This document shows, one piece after another, positions 1-10,399 of a stretch of 64,000 nucleotides of DNA; the stretch's first letter is position 1; each line of letters begins with the position of its first letter. The DNA lies in assembly GCA_030340625.1 (NCBI GenBank), contig JAOPHQ010000596.1:145494-209493 (forward strand), read 5' to 3'. The stretch comes from Merluccius polli (Eukaryota > Chordata > Actinopteri > Gadiformes > Merlucciidae). The notes below the pieces were generated by a model. It saw nothing but the letters and a program-made list of their open reading frames with translations. It was not told the origin of the DNA and did not search any database. Position numbers and translations under genes: made by a program.

Positions 1-329
1 TTCAATCGCCCTTGTTAGTTTTTATCGCATTTAGTCAACCTCATCCTGTTTTTATTTATTCAAGTTTTAGTCGACTATAAGTCGAGCATTTTAGTCTTTA
101 TCTTAGTCCAAGAAAACGTAATTTTATTCGTCTAGTTTTAGTCAACAAAAACTGTCAACATTTTAGTCTAGTTTTAGTCAGGACAATTATTTTACCCTTT
201 TACTTTTTTGTCAGCAGATAATATAGAACATTTCCATCTAATCAAAAATTATTTACTAAAAGTATGTCTCAGGCATGCAAACTGGCTCGGGGTGAAAAAG
301 GTGAGAATGATGCGTGAGCGATTGTTGAC

Positions 330-461
330 GGGGGGGCACGCGCAATAGTAACACACCGCGGACCTACAGCCGACGGGGGGGGGGGGTGCGCGCAATATTA
401 ACACACCGCGGACCTACGACCGGCGGGGGGGGGGGGGGTGCGCGGTGTGTTACTATTGCGC
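330..461. repeat. 50-bp direct repeat pair with G-runs and an inverted third copy
   Basis: A 21-bp word starting gcgcaatagtaacacacc occurs at 340-360 and again, with one change, at 390-410. Each is followed by cggacctac and a G-run (375-386, 425-438). A third copy at 441-461 is the exact reverse complement of the first. The outer copies can pair as a 21-bp stem enclosing the G-tracts. It sits inside the transposon-like repeat. Confidence 0.8.
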
Positions 462-740
462 TCTCAAAAAGGAGGACAAATACGCGTCCGGCTCTTTAAA
501 GACTTTCCGCTCGCGCTGTCGGCTGGCCGCGCGGCATCACGTTGCGCTCCCCGTGTGAAGTGACGGGCGGAGGTGCGCGATTCAGATTTTTCAACCGCCG
601 CGTCAAAAAGATGAAAACAGTTCTCAACTCTTCCAACGGCTCCCACGAGCGCGCGCATGCGTTCGACGAGCACGGAAGCGTCAGTTCCACGGGAGTGCGC
701 ACGCTTGTCGTGCCGCCTGACAGAATGCTGCGTCTTCTCT
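462..740. other. CpG-dense core of the repeat
   Basis: CpG words (gcgcgc, cgcgcg, ccgcgcgg, cgacgagcacg) are far denser here than in the surrounding AT-rich arms. The block could act as a small CpG island carried by the transposon. No convincing start codon, splice site or conserved frame is seen. Confidence 0.5.
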
Positions 741-1003
741 CTGCCCGCTCGCCTCTCCCCCCCCCCCCCCATTTTCGTCTCGTCTTTGTTCATGAACTAA
801 AATGTCCATAGATTTTAGTCCAGTCTTTATTTAGTGAAGTACATTTTCGTCTCGTCTTTATTAGTCCACGAAAATGCATACTGATTTAGTCCCAGTTATT
901 GTTTATTGATGGGGGTTTCAGTCTCGTCTAGTCTAGTTTTCGTCCGGTGAAAAAGGTGCGTTGAAAATATTTTCGTTTAGTTTTCGTTAACGAAATTAAC
1001 ACT

Positions 1004-1620
1004 AGCACAAAGCATTTGTCTGTTACCCTGCTCCTTGTGGTTTCATTCCTATATTGACCATTTACCTCCACGTTGACTTCGAGTCGCAGAATTTTCGTCT
1101 CCAGTACTGCTATCTTCTGGAGAAGTTTGTGGTAGTCATCCATGGAAAAGGGAAGCATCTTGTTGCTAATTAGCTTAGCTTAGCTGAGCTCCACAAACCC
1201 AGTCAGTATAGTGCAGGCTTATGCTGCTGATAGGCCACACTCACAAAGTAAAAAGGGTTTAAATAATAGTGGTAGCCTTCAGATACTTTCATAAATTAAG
1301 CTCCCAGTGATTTAGAAGTATCCAGGACCCGCTTTCCATAAATGTTGTAGCAAAAGGACAGGATTACAATGGGAAAAAAAAGAAAAGTAAGAAAGTAAGA
1401 GCGGAGAGCAAAGAGCAAAGCATTTGCGTCTGAGCGAGTCCAAGGTCAAACGTGACTGCAACTTTGAAGCATTAATAAAGTAGTAGTAAATATGAATACA
1501 AATTCATATAATCAGTTATACATGATTAATAAGATAATGAAATAATGGTTGATAAGATCATCTGTAAAGCCAAAGTGAATCATTTACAAACTATTTACAT
1601 TGTGTTAATAATGCTTTATA
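1004..1620. other. Unique AT-rich sequence, no feature seen
   Basis: Ordinary-complexity sequence with a short purine stretch near 1372-1420. No gene, RNA or repeat boundary could be supported. Confidence 0.6.
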
Positions 1621-1800
1621 AACAAACACTTAAGGTAACCCTTCCTTTTACAGTACGGTAATTACCAGCTAATTACCTGGTAATAAGATGTATTTACTAA
1701 GTAATAACCAGGTAATTAAATGTAATTACCTTCTAATTACCAAGTACTTACCAGGTAATTACCAAGTACTTACCAGGTAATTACCAAGTATTTACATTAC

Positions 1801-1976
1801 ATATTTACCTGGTATCTACCACTTATTTACCTGGTAGTTACCTGATATTTACCTGGTAACTACCACTTATTTACCTGGTAGTTACCTGATATTTACCTGG
1901 TAACTACCACTTATTTACCTGGTAGTTACCTGATATTTACCTGGTAACAACCACTTATTTACCTGGTAGTTACCTG
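1801..1976. repeat. Four tandem copies of a 44-bp unit
   Basis: Units start at 1801, 1845, 1889 and 1933, each beginning atatttacctggta and containing ccacttatttacctgg. Copies differ by only one or two bases, so this is the youngest part of the TTACC block. Confidence 0.9.
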
Positions 1977-2000
1977 ATATGGTAAAAACATAAACAAAAA

Positions 2001-2033
2001 CTTGTTGGTATTTACCTGGTAAATACCAACAAG
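2001..2033. repeat. Perfect 14-bp stem hairpin
   Basis: Arms 2001-2014 (cttgttggtattta) and 2020-2033 are exact reverse complements around a 5-base loop, cctgg. Confidence 0.9.
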
Positions 2034-2340
2034 TTACCCAGTATTTACTAGATATATACTGAAAACTACCAGGTATTTATCCAGGAATTATAGATTATGT
2101 ATTACCAATCAACCTGTGTAGTGACAGTGAGGGTAATAATGACTCTGATATTTACCTGGTAATTACCCAGTATTTACTTGATAACTTGCAACTATTTACT
2201 AAGTAATTACTTTCTAATTACCCAGTAGTTACAATTTACCCAATAACCCCCATGTATGTATGCAGATATTAACTGGTATTTACCCAGTAATTACAAATGT
2301 AATTCCAAAACATTATCAGGTAAAACCCTGTGAATTACCG

Positions 2341-2789
2341 TGTAAGGAAGGTGGAACTGTACTGTAAAAGGAAGCGTGGTTTGTTTCAATGATATTACCA
2401 TATACTTTCCTGGTAACTGTAGATTATAATCCTCTAGTTTTGAACATGGTATCTGGCAAAAACTCCCATACCTCCCTGATAATTATCGGGTAATTATCGG
2501 GGTGATATCAGAGTTTTACAGAGTAGTTACCGTGTAAGAGAGGTGGAACTGTACTGTAAAAGGAAGCGTGGTTTGTTTCAATGATATTAACATATACTTT
2601 CCTGGTAACTGTAGATTATAATCCTCTACCACCCATTAGGGTGTGTAGTTTTGAACATGGTATCTGGCAAAAACTCCCATATCTCCCTGATAATTATCGG
2701 GGTGATATCAGAGTTTTACAGAGTAGTTACCTGTAAGAAAGGTGGAACTGTACTGTAAAAGGAAGCGTGGTTTGTTTCAATGATATTAC
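2341..2789. repeat. Tandem repeat of ~195-bp unit, about 2.3 copies
   Basis: The marker ggtggaactgtactgtaaaa occurs at 2350, 2542 and 2741 (spacing 192 and 199). The units share gaagcgtggtttgtttcaat, tttcctggtaactgtag and ggtgatatcagagttttac. Unit 2 carries a short extra segment (caccc..gggtg) near 2630. The third unit stops after about 50 bp at gatattac, where different sequence starts at 2790. Confidence 0.85.
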
Positions 2790-2870
2790 TGTAGCTCCCA
2801 AGTAGTACACACGAGGCCAGAGGTCTTTGTTAGAAAACAGGATTTATTTTCCAGGTCGAACCAACCCGTG
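2790..2870 (-). mobile_element. Possible LTR edge, reverse orientation
   Basis: At the abrupt end of the tandem array the sequence becomes tgtagctcccaagtag and, on the minus strand, reads as a poly(A) signal AATAAA (2843-2848) followed about 50 bases later by a ..TACA terminus. That resembles the R-U5 end of a fish LTR retrotransposon inserted into the satellite. The other LTR edge and a target duplication were not found. A 3' UTR end is an alternative. Confidence 0.35.
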
Positions 2871-3544
2871 AGAAATGGGTTTAAAGAGAACAATAATTCA
2901 AATCAATAAATACAATTGACAATATGCAAATATCCGTTTTTTCAGCAGCACAACAGGTGTTACATTTACACCAAAAACCACCTACACACACCTCACATAC
3001 AGTCCACAACTCAATATTAACCTGTACATTTACAAACTTAACTTACATATACATATTCACCACTTTACGTCAAAATACAATATTTTAAAAATTAAAAATA
3101 CAATAAAACAATAATATTATAATTATAATACTATAAAAATCTTCTGTCTTTTGTCATCCACAAAATGTGTTAGTCGCTGCCTTTACATAACCTACACAGT
3201 AACCTGGCTATATAAATAATTTAACCTATAGTTAACGTTGCTGTATACATACATAAATACACGTGAAAAAAGATGCCTTAAATTATTGTTTATATTAAGT
3301 TTTGTGAGCATTACACTCAATACAATAGGATTACACAACTAAAAACAGTTGTCTGAAAGAGATGCAGTTGAGTATGAGTCCAACATATATATTTAATTTA
3401 ATAAAGATGAATGAATAGGTACAGTGAGGGCTCTGCAGGCTACAAACACCAACAAAAATAATGATGGAAGAAGCAAGCTAGTGTTTGTCATTCAGACCGT
3501 CATCCAGGATTAACATGGGAGATCAAACCAGCTCAAAATAATCA
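2871..3544. other. Very AT-rich sequence, no feature seen
   Basis: Long runs of A/T words (3050-3400) without tandem order or an open frame. It may be the interior of the element whose edge is at 2790, but no family marker is visible. Confidence 0.5.
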
Positions 3545-3629
3545 AGCATATGTTTCATGTGCTTTTCTAAGTGTGAGTTCATGTGTGTGAGTGTGTGCGC
3601 GTGTGTATCTGTGTGTGTATGTGCCTGTG
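3545..3629. repeat. Degenerate (GT)n
   Basis: Interrupted gtgtgtg/gtgcgcgtg/gtatctgtg stretch. Confidence 0.85.
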
Positions 3630-4549
3630 TATTATTTAACCAGCCTACTCCAACTTGCAACTTTCCAATTCAATTCTATTTTTGAATGTGGAAGTGGGGG
3701 GAGTGTGTGTATGTGTGGGAAAATGAGGCAGAGGGCCTATGGAAGAGGACAATAACCCAGTCAAAAATGAAGATAATAAAGAATGAGGGTTAACACTGTG
3801 CAGATGAGGCATACTTTGCTCTAGTCCGACAAATACCATAATGACAGTATTCTTCCACACTGACAAGCTTTGAGCCTGGATCATTATTGAATATGTATTT
3901 ATTTTTATATATTTATTTTTGATATTCATCTCCCTTGAATTGTACTGCACGCCATGAAATGAGTACAATTCTATGCCAAAAATGTGAAAAGGTAATGACA
4001 TGCCACTTTCACAGCAGCCGAGATCGTGTTGTTTTTAACCTACAGTCTGCAGTCCTGTGTACAGGGAAGTGTCGTGAAGGAGTGGATGTCTCAAAGCACC
4101 AGGAGAAAAAACTCCCTTCAAGCTCATTAACCATCGTGGCTCCTTCTCACAGAACATCTGTGAACTGCCTCACATCTCTTGAATGAGTCTCGCTTTGCGG
4201 AGCAGGAAGGCTATTAAAAGAGATACTTGTTTACCTCCAGGCACAGTAAACATGTAGAAGACCAATGTATAAGTAGATTATTTTAGTCGTATTGGTTTAC
4301 ATCTTTAACATCGCAAAACTTAAACCAAAACCAAAAAAACTATGTGTGTTTTCAAAGGCGGTGGGGGGTGGGATGAACATACTTGTTGTTTTTTCCTGCA
4401 TACATCTCGATACCGTCATTTCTTATCTCTACTCCCACTGACGACGGGCCTCTCTCCCCGCTCCGGGGTGCCAATGTGTTCTGCACACAGCAGCGTCTGG
4501 CGAGTATCATATCACCCAGAGAAAGACAGCATGAGTGCCGCATAGGGAG

Positions 4550-4550
<1 letters not shown>
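3630..4550. other. No feature seen
   Basis: Ordinary sequence. Overlapping short frames on both strands (3645-4001, 3935-4186, 4342-4545) lack splice context or recognisable protein features. Confidence 0.5.

Positions 4551-4584
<34 letters not shown>
4551..4584. repeat. Poly-G tract of 34
   Basis: Uninterrupted run of 34 G. It makes a Gly-only tail in one overlapping short frame, an artefact. Confidence 0.95.
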
Positions 4585-4586
<2 letters not shown>

Positions 4587-5753
4587 TAGATGCGAGAATT
4601 TAGCGGTGTAATTTAATCCGAAACACAGAGAGGCCTTTCCTGGTTCCCCGCCATGCAAGGGCCGCATCTGACTGTGAATTCTGATCTAAGTCAAGGAGAG
4701 AGGGAGACGGAAAGAAGCAGAACAGAAGCACAACTGCAGTGATATGGAGCTGCTACTTGTCAAAGTAAAAGCCCCCCCCCCCCATCCTCCTCCTGCTGTT
4801 CATTTGATTTACAGAGCATCAGACACTCTTACTCCACAAGGAGCCAGACAGGAGTTGAGGGGCAAAAAATAGACGGGGTTCTTGTCGCCAGGTATCTGGC
4901 ACCTTTTCTAATGGCCGAGATCGAATTCATTCACTTAGCTGAGGCATTTTCAGCACTCTGCGGCATGTCTCACACTAGTTACCGTCGACGGCGAGCCACT
5001 TTTGACCAGTCAAAACAGCACACAAAGAAGCTTAAGTGATATATTTTAGCCCCAGCTGAAACCAGAGACAATCCCAAAGCCTTACTCCCAAATGTTGCCA
5101 TGCTGGCCTCCTATTTAGTCACGCCGGTGCAAGTGAGATTTCAGCTTTTTCTTTTTTTTTTGCCCTTGATCTTATCACTCTCCAGACTCCAAACTCAGCC
5201 ATATGTCTCCAAGATGCTTTTATAAGCTTTGCCGTCTCAGAGGATTCACCACTCAAACAGTATCTTAGAGTCACGGTCGCATAGGAAACAAAAGTGGGTC
5301 TTTCCCCCCCTCTCCCCATCCACTGGCTGGGTGCCATATGCTATAAAAACCTCCTCTGCTGGGGCCCCCTGTATTTCCTCCCTAAAACCGTGGCTACTTT
5401 CTGGTCCAGGGTAATGAAATAGTGAGGTTTAGGACGGCTTTAGTAAACCTGGACCAATCAAATAAATCTATCCTGGGACATTGCACAGGCGTACCTGAAA
5501 AGCGCCTGAAGGAATTACGGCTACAATAGACGTGTCAACAAAATCCTTATTTGTGTGCTCTGTATGTGGATGCTTTATGAATAACTCAACTACATATTTC
5601 TGTACATTTCTGATCAAACCATACTAGACCATGAAAATCCTGGATTCTTCCAGAACACAACACATGAAAGCAAGAGCTGCTTTTGGCTGAGCATAACCTC
5701 CTCACACTGAGGCCATCTGTAACCATTGCCGGCCATCCCATAAGGCGGCCCTC
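4585..5753. other. No feature seen
   Basis: Mixed-composition sequence with a C12 tract at 4772-4783 and a T-run at 5152-5160. No supported gene. Confidence 0.5.
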
Positions 5754-5783
5754 AACAGTTTTGTTTTACTAAACAAAACTGTT
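5754..5783. repeat. Perfect 13-bp stem hairpin
   Basis: Arms 5754-5766 (aacagttttgttt) and 5771-5783 are exact reverse complements around tact. It lies about 170 bp before the candidate start codon at 5954. Confidence 0.9.
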
Positions 5784-5837
5784 ATTTTATGTTGAAATCA
5801 TTCTTAAACTGTCCACATTTTTCAGTGTTTTTTTGTA

Positions 5838-5953
5838 GACGTCATTGGTTTTGTACAGACCCTATCGGGGGCGGCCAAAGCGGCGCCCCACTATGTATGA
5901 GTTGTGATTGGCTGCTGTCACAGTAGAGCTCAATGCTGTTGAATGTGAGAAAA
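5838..5953 (+). promoter_or_regulatory. TATA-less promoter-like block
   Basis: Within 110 bp upstream of the ATG at 5954 there are a CRE-like gacgtcat (about 5838-5845), an inverted CCAAT box (attgg, 5844-5848), a GC box (gggggcgg, 5867-5874) and a second inverted CCAAT box (gattgg, 5906-5911). The ATG context aaaatggcagc resembles a YY1 site overlapping a start codon. This spacing is typical of TATA-less vertebrate promoters. Function is inferred from motifs only. Confidence 0.4.
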
Positions 5954-6681
5954 ATGGCAGCAGCCAACGCTTCGGTGTCTGTGCCTCCAGCAGCAGCAAA
6001 CTGTGTTAAAGTCTTCTTTCGTCTACTTTTTCGAGACTTTCTCTCAAGAGAAAAACTTTTGGTCAAACAGCGTCGCGTTCAGAGACTCTGCTCGCTCTGG
6101 CGCTCTCTGCCAGCAGCACTTTCTCTAGCGTTGAAGTCGGACCTGGCTGCACTACAGTATATTTTGCTGCAAGTGTAAGTGTATCCTATGTTTCAGCTCG
6201 AACTCGAACACTGAAATTTAACAAATTGTGAGTAAGTGTTCTAGGAAAGAGGGGGGATGTGTTATCCCCATGGTTACGACCCACGGCAACTTTGTGATAC
6301 TGTTTTTTTAAGCTAATACCGTTGTATGTGTATGAGCGTTATGATGAGCGATATTATAAAATAATATACAAGATATTGTATATGAAATGTTATACTATAA
6401 GTGTTCGAGAAGCTTAACCCTCTCTCAGACACGGCCATCATCAACCGCTGCCCAGACAGAGCTCCACACATCCACACACACCTTGTCGCCGATGTCCCTC
6501 TGGTGTGACGGTGAAGGGCCTCGGAAAAGGCACTTCGCCGTCATCAAAAGAGCGCAACTTGAGTTTGGAGCAGAGTACAGCATTTACAAACTTGTTGCTG
6601 GAGACTGGCAAAAACATAGGATTTTACACCTGTTTCTCTAAATTACGGTCTTATTTTCGTAACAGCAACAAAATCTTTTGA
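5954..6681 (+). CDS. Candidate two-exon gene, 157 codons, function unknown
   Basis: Exon 1 would run from the ATG at 5954 (good context: A at -3, G at +4) to 6174, followed by the donor GTAAGT (6175-6180; the last exon base is T rather than G). A 254-base intron would end at 6428 with a branch-point-like cttaacc and a ctctctcag acceptor. Joining 6174 to 6429 keeps the frame open to a TGA at 6679-6681; without splicing exon 1 stops inside the donor at 6176. Residues 1-15 or so are Ala/Val/Pro-rich (MAAANASVSVPPAAANC), residues 17-55 are Arg/Leu-rich and could be amphipathic helix, and the second half is Ser/Thr/basic. No known domain is recognised. An ATTAAA lies about 285 bases past the stop. 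A second frame of exon 2 (6387-6641) is also open, so chance or a transposon-borne frame is a serious alternative. Confidence 0.22.
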
Positions 6682-7084
6682 GCACACACCCTACGGGTGC
6701 TTACATAAAACCCCTCCCTCGCACCACCAAGTGGCCAGCTCAGGAGCCGCCGCTGTCTGTAAAGTGTGTTTGTTCAGGTGTTTGATTTTTACCGGAGGAT
6801 CTGAGGATTAATGGACAGCCCAAGGCCAACTGATGCTCTGCTGGGTAACATCCTTGCTTAGTACTCGCTCACAGGCAAAGGTTTTCTTTTGCGTTTGTTC
6901 ATTCTGAAACTAAATGTGGTGCACTTTGCGCAATTTTGTGTCTTCTGGCTGCGTGCAGGGGCAATTAAAGCCGGTTCCGCTTCGATGTATAACACATTTT
7001 TTTCCCCTGAAAATCAACAAGGCCAGCGAGTAAAAGTAATGGTGAGAAAATGCTTTTGAAGACCACAGAATACTTTCAAGTTTA
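6682..7084. other. No clear feature
   Basis: Possible 3' untranslated tail of the preceding candidate, with ATTAAA at 6964-6969. Otherwise nothing recognised. Confidence 0.4.
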
Positions 7085-7209
7085 AACACACACACACACA
7101 CACACACTCGCCAGGTCGTTTGTTTGTCTTTCATTACTTCTAATCATTTTTATTCCTTCTCTCTCTCTCTGTCTCTCTCTGTCTCTGTCTCTCTCTCTCT
7201 CTCTCTCTC
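7085..7209. repeat. (CA)n then (CT)n microsatellites
   Basis: (CA)n at 7085-7107 and a CT-rich tract with gtct interruptions at 7160-7209, separated by about 50 bp of unique sequence. Confidence 0.9.
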
Positions 7210-8285
7210 ATACCGTACTCCTGATCCTCACTATCTTGTCACTGATCTGATTGGAGCAATAGATTCTCATTAGAATAATGTGCTACGACCAAATTTGGTC
7301 CTTCCCACCCATCTACCTCCCAGACCTTACCCATCACAGACCCTGGACTATACGGGAATAAAATGGAGGGGGCAGGGATTAACAAGCAACAACCAATGAG
7401 AACCTCTGTTCTCCAATGCCTTTTTTTGTGCCTTATTGACTTCTTCACTGCTGTAGGTAGTTGCATCTTTTTTTACTTTGTGGGTATGACTGTTTGCAAC
7501 AGTCATAACACAATTTCCATATCCATGTGAAGGTGAAGGGGGGTCCATTTAGGTTGGTTCGAATCTCAAATGTCCACGGAGTCTCAGAATGATTTCGGAT
7601 CCTGAGGCAAAATTGCATATACTGCGAAAAACAAAATACATACAATTTAGATTTTGTGTTTTGTTAGTAAATTATATAAAATCATAATTTATGTTCCATG
7701 TGTGGTCTTGATCCAAACCATAGCATGTTTTAAATGCACATAAAATGCGCAAAAATCCATATTTTCATTCCATCCCCATATGAATCAGCAGTGCAGAAAT
7801 CATGCTTTAAATAACAAGGCACAAGACCACAGACAAAGAAAAGACATAAATGTCATGATTTCTTCAGAGACGTTCACAGTAGTGGGCATAAATCAAGACA
7901 TAAGGAATAGAGGTTGTGTTTTTACCACCATTGAGCGGTTCTGTGAAAGTTGAGAAACAAGCGTAAAAATACCCTGTTGTGTTTGCCAGTTTGACTTGTA
8001 AACAGTAACTGTGCAGTGGTGTGAAAGGCGAGTGTGCAGGTGGGATAGGGTAAAGAGATGTTAAGTATACCGCACAACACGCTGGGAGGCGAAGGAGCTG
8101 AGGATGGGGCAGAAGAAAAGCTATAAAACGTACACCACCACCACCGCCCCCACCACATTCAAATTTTGCAACCTCCACCCCCTCCTCTAACGTCACCAGC
8201 ACCACTACCATCGCCTCCACAGCACATTCACATGGTGATATTTACTATTTACAATATACAGACCTTTACACATGAGGCCAAAAGC
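7210..8285. other. No feature seen
   Basis: Ordinary sequence. Overlapping minus-strand frames at 7239-7645 and 7864-8220 occupy different frames of the same DNA and show no protein family features. The second contains a (CACCAC)-like stretch near 8138-8155. Confidence 0.5.
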
Positions 8286-8386
8286 CTGTATGTTTCTTTG
8301 TGTGTGTGTCTGTGTGTGTTTTTGTGTGTGTGAGAGAGAATATGCAGTATGAAATAGAGATTGAAGTGAGAGAGAGAGAGAGATAG
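8286..8386. repeat. (GT)n and (GA)n tracts
   Basis: Interrupted gtgtgtg at about 8300-8332, then gagaga near 8368-8384. Confidence 0.85.
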
Positions 8387-8626
8387 ATCTTCTATAATGT
8401 CGGCAGTCCACCAATTTTTATTCGGCTACAAAATCCTGCTACGGTACCCATATTGCTTTTTAACAGTGTGTCCATTTATTTAGTATTTAATTATTTGAAT
8501 ACAACATTTTAAACGCCTCATGGCAGTTGGCCCCAAAACACATTCCTCCCCTCCACTCCTTCACCATCTCCCGCAGTCATCCTCCCAGACATTCCAGCCA
8601 CAGTCTCTTCCCTTTATCCTTCTATG

Positions 8627-8894
8627 TCTCTCGTCTACTCTCTCTTTCTCTCTTCCCCCCTCTCTTCCTCTCGTCATCGTATTCGTTTGCTCGCTCCAGG
8701 GCCTCGCTAATGTTCTGGAAAAACACGCAGGAACCCCACTAAAACCAGGGGCCTTTCCTATGCGCATCGGGGCCCAGTGGAGAGAGATGAACCAGGAGTT
8801 TGGTGGGAGGCCGTGGATTGTAATCACTGTGTGTGTGATTTATCTGTTTCAGCTGGGGGACGGCCCAGGTCGCTCCAGTGAGGAAACCATATAA
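8627..8894 (+). other. CT-rich tract followed by two acceptor-like sites
   Basis: The pyrimidine tract 8636-8698 ends in tcgctccag (AG 8698-8699), a strong-looking 3' splice site. The following sequence is open in one frame to a TAA at 8892-8894, and a second acceptor-like atctgtttcag lies near 8842-8852. No good donor follows either. The open frame (8520-8894) is largely Ser/Leu/Pro from the CT tract and is not a recognised protein. Confidence 0.25.
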
Positions 8895-8989
8895 AGTCCA
8901 GGTGCACAGAGTAGCCCCACAATGACGATCATGGGAGCGACAAGGAGGTGCATAACAACAGTGTTCATGCAATATCTCCACTACTCAAG

Positions 8990-9078
8990 AACACACACAC
9001 ACCACACACGCATACCTTTACACACCCCACACACAGTTATACACATGCGTGCATAGACACACACACACACACACAATA
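8990..9078. repeat. Interrupted (CA)n
   Basis: Several CA runs, the cleanest at about 9058-9075. Confidence 0.9.
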
Positions 9079-9099
9079 TATACATAAGTACATATAAAC

Positions 9100-9470
9100 C
9101 TGACTTTTCGAATCTAAAGTCTATATCGATTACATCTAAATTCTGATGGCAGACGACCAAATCTGGGTTTCCTTTTCTTTCGCTTCAAATTTATTTCGAC
9201 CAATCATGTTGCTGGGGGCGGGGATCTGCAGACTTGTGTTACATGGAATGGGTCTCCACTGGAAACAACCTGACCGGTGGAACCACAACAAACGTGATAT
9301 GGCTGACCATTAATCTTAGATCCAGAAGAGGACTGATAACTAAAACGATAGCATCGTCTTCCTATTGTTGTATCCCTCCTTGGCCAACAGCGAACGCAAA
9401 CTCAGCCAGCACTGGTAAACTTAACCCGACAAGCTAAAACGTTCTGTCTGAACACTAAAAGTATAGTCTG
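9100..9470. other. Unique block, candidate conserved non-coding element
   Basis: Complex, repeat-free sequence with atcgattac and caatcatg words and a GC-box-like gggggcgggg (9214-9223). Conservation cannot be judged here. Confidence 0.25.
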
Positions 9471-9500
9471 TGCGTATATGTCTATGTGTGTGTATACATG

Positions 9501-9504
<4 letters not shown>

Positions 9505-9554
<50 letters not shown>

Positions 9555-9794
9555 GAGCTCTTTTCCAAAACGCATTAAATCCATTTTGAGAGTTTTCAGG
9601 AAAACACATTCTTTTACCTAGACCCACACATGTTTTGGTTAGAAACGGCATCTTGCAGTACATTTTAAACAAGGAAATATAGTGATTTGGCGTGAAATGT
9701 TGATGGAGCAGTGAATAGGTTCAGTGCACAGCAAAATGGCATAATAAACTCATTTTTTTAAATTTGGTGTTTAATGCGTTTTGGAAAAGAGCTC

Positions 9795-9836
<42 letters not shown>
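9505..9836. repeat. (TA)n microsatellite split by an inverted-repeat element
   Basis: (TA)n occupies 9505-9551 and 9798-9836; the 246 bp between them are a separate element. A short (AT)n tail continues to about 9849. Confidence 0.95.
9552..9797. mobile_element. Non-autonomous inverted-repeat element (MITE), 246 bp
   Basis: The terminal inverted repeats 9552-9579 and 9770-9797 are perfect over 28 bp and begin gaagagctcttttcc. The flanking (TA)n on both sides extends the symmetry further. Each arm contains the palindrome aagagctctt. The middle has no coding potential, so any mobility would have needed a transposase elsewhere. Insertion at TA is the simplest reading; the exact target duplication cannot be read inside (TA)n. 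Confidence 0.85.
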
Positions 9837-9837
<1 letters not shown>

Positions 9838-9849
9838 TGTATATATATA

Positions 9850-10355
9850 AACACAATACATACCTCCAAGCCTGCAGGATTGTTAGATGTGTCTATTTCA
9901 TTTAACACTTTCAATGAGCTACTTTTCCAACATACAGTATCTTACTAAGAAGATCATTCTAAAATCCCTTAAACGTAATGTGTCTCAAGAGGTGTGTGTG
10001 TGTGTGTTATACATGGTCATGGAAGAGCAACCGTCAAATAAACAAACCCGAAGGGTGGCCCCCAGCTCCACTGGCCCTCTGTTGCACTTAAATGGAGAGA
10101 AATTAATGAGTTTAGTAGGAGATAGACCTCCAGAGGTTTCATGTAATGAGCTTTTGCTTTTTTTTTCTTCTTTGGAGTGCTGGATTTGTTTGGCTCTTGG
10201 GTCAGTGCTGAGAATTACCAAGCAATGATAGCTGTACAGGGATTTCAATGTAAACAAAAATAAGTAAACAAATGCGCACACGCACGCTTTTACAAGTTGG
10301 ATCACAACATAGCAGCACATGTTTCGACATGGCAGTATGAGAGAGGGTGCTCAGA
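9850..10355. other. No feature seen
   Basis: Ordinary sequence with a short GT run at about 9992-10007. Frames on both strands (9887-10228, 9985-10320) overlap and look like chance. Confidence 0.5.
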
Positions 10356-10399
10356 CACATACGCATGCACACACACATGCACACACACACACACACACT
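10356..10399. repeat. (CA)n with ATGCACAC variants
   Basis: Alternating purine-pyrimidine run built from cacaca and catgcacac. Confidence 0.9.

Larger units (their letters stand above)
1..1003. mobile_element. Dispersed DNA-transposon-like repeat, left end cut by window
   Basis: Both flanks of this block are built from variations of ttttagtc, cgtctagtttt and ttttcgttaacgaaa. The outer right end reads ttcgttaacgaaattaacac and then ordinary sequence begins near 1004. This composition (AT-rich arms of tagtc/cgtct words, CpG-rich middle) is typical of a non-autonomous DNA transposon family common in teleost genomes; the superfamily is not asserted. The left end lies outside the window. No transposase frame is visible. 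Short frames inside it (464-811, both strands) overlap one another and are not believable genes. Confidence 0.6.
1621..2340. repeat. TTACC/GGTAA-rich complex satellite
   Basis: The block is made almost wholly of ttacctggtaa, taccaggtaa and ttaccaagta words in both orientations, so it is rich in internal inverted repeats. A 16-bp word cttccttttacagtac at 1641-1656 recurs exactly inverted at 2359-2374, just past the block, which could mark the ends of one mobile or amplifying unit. No coding potential. Confidence 0.75.

Noticed and set aside
1801..1976. 44-bp repeats as CRISPR
   Set aside because: Units are contiguous near-identical copies without spacers.
8520..8894. 124-codon frame as a secreted protein
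   Set aside because: The hydrophobic and Ser-rich half is a CT tract, other frames overlap it on both strands, and no donor site pairs with the acceptors.
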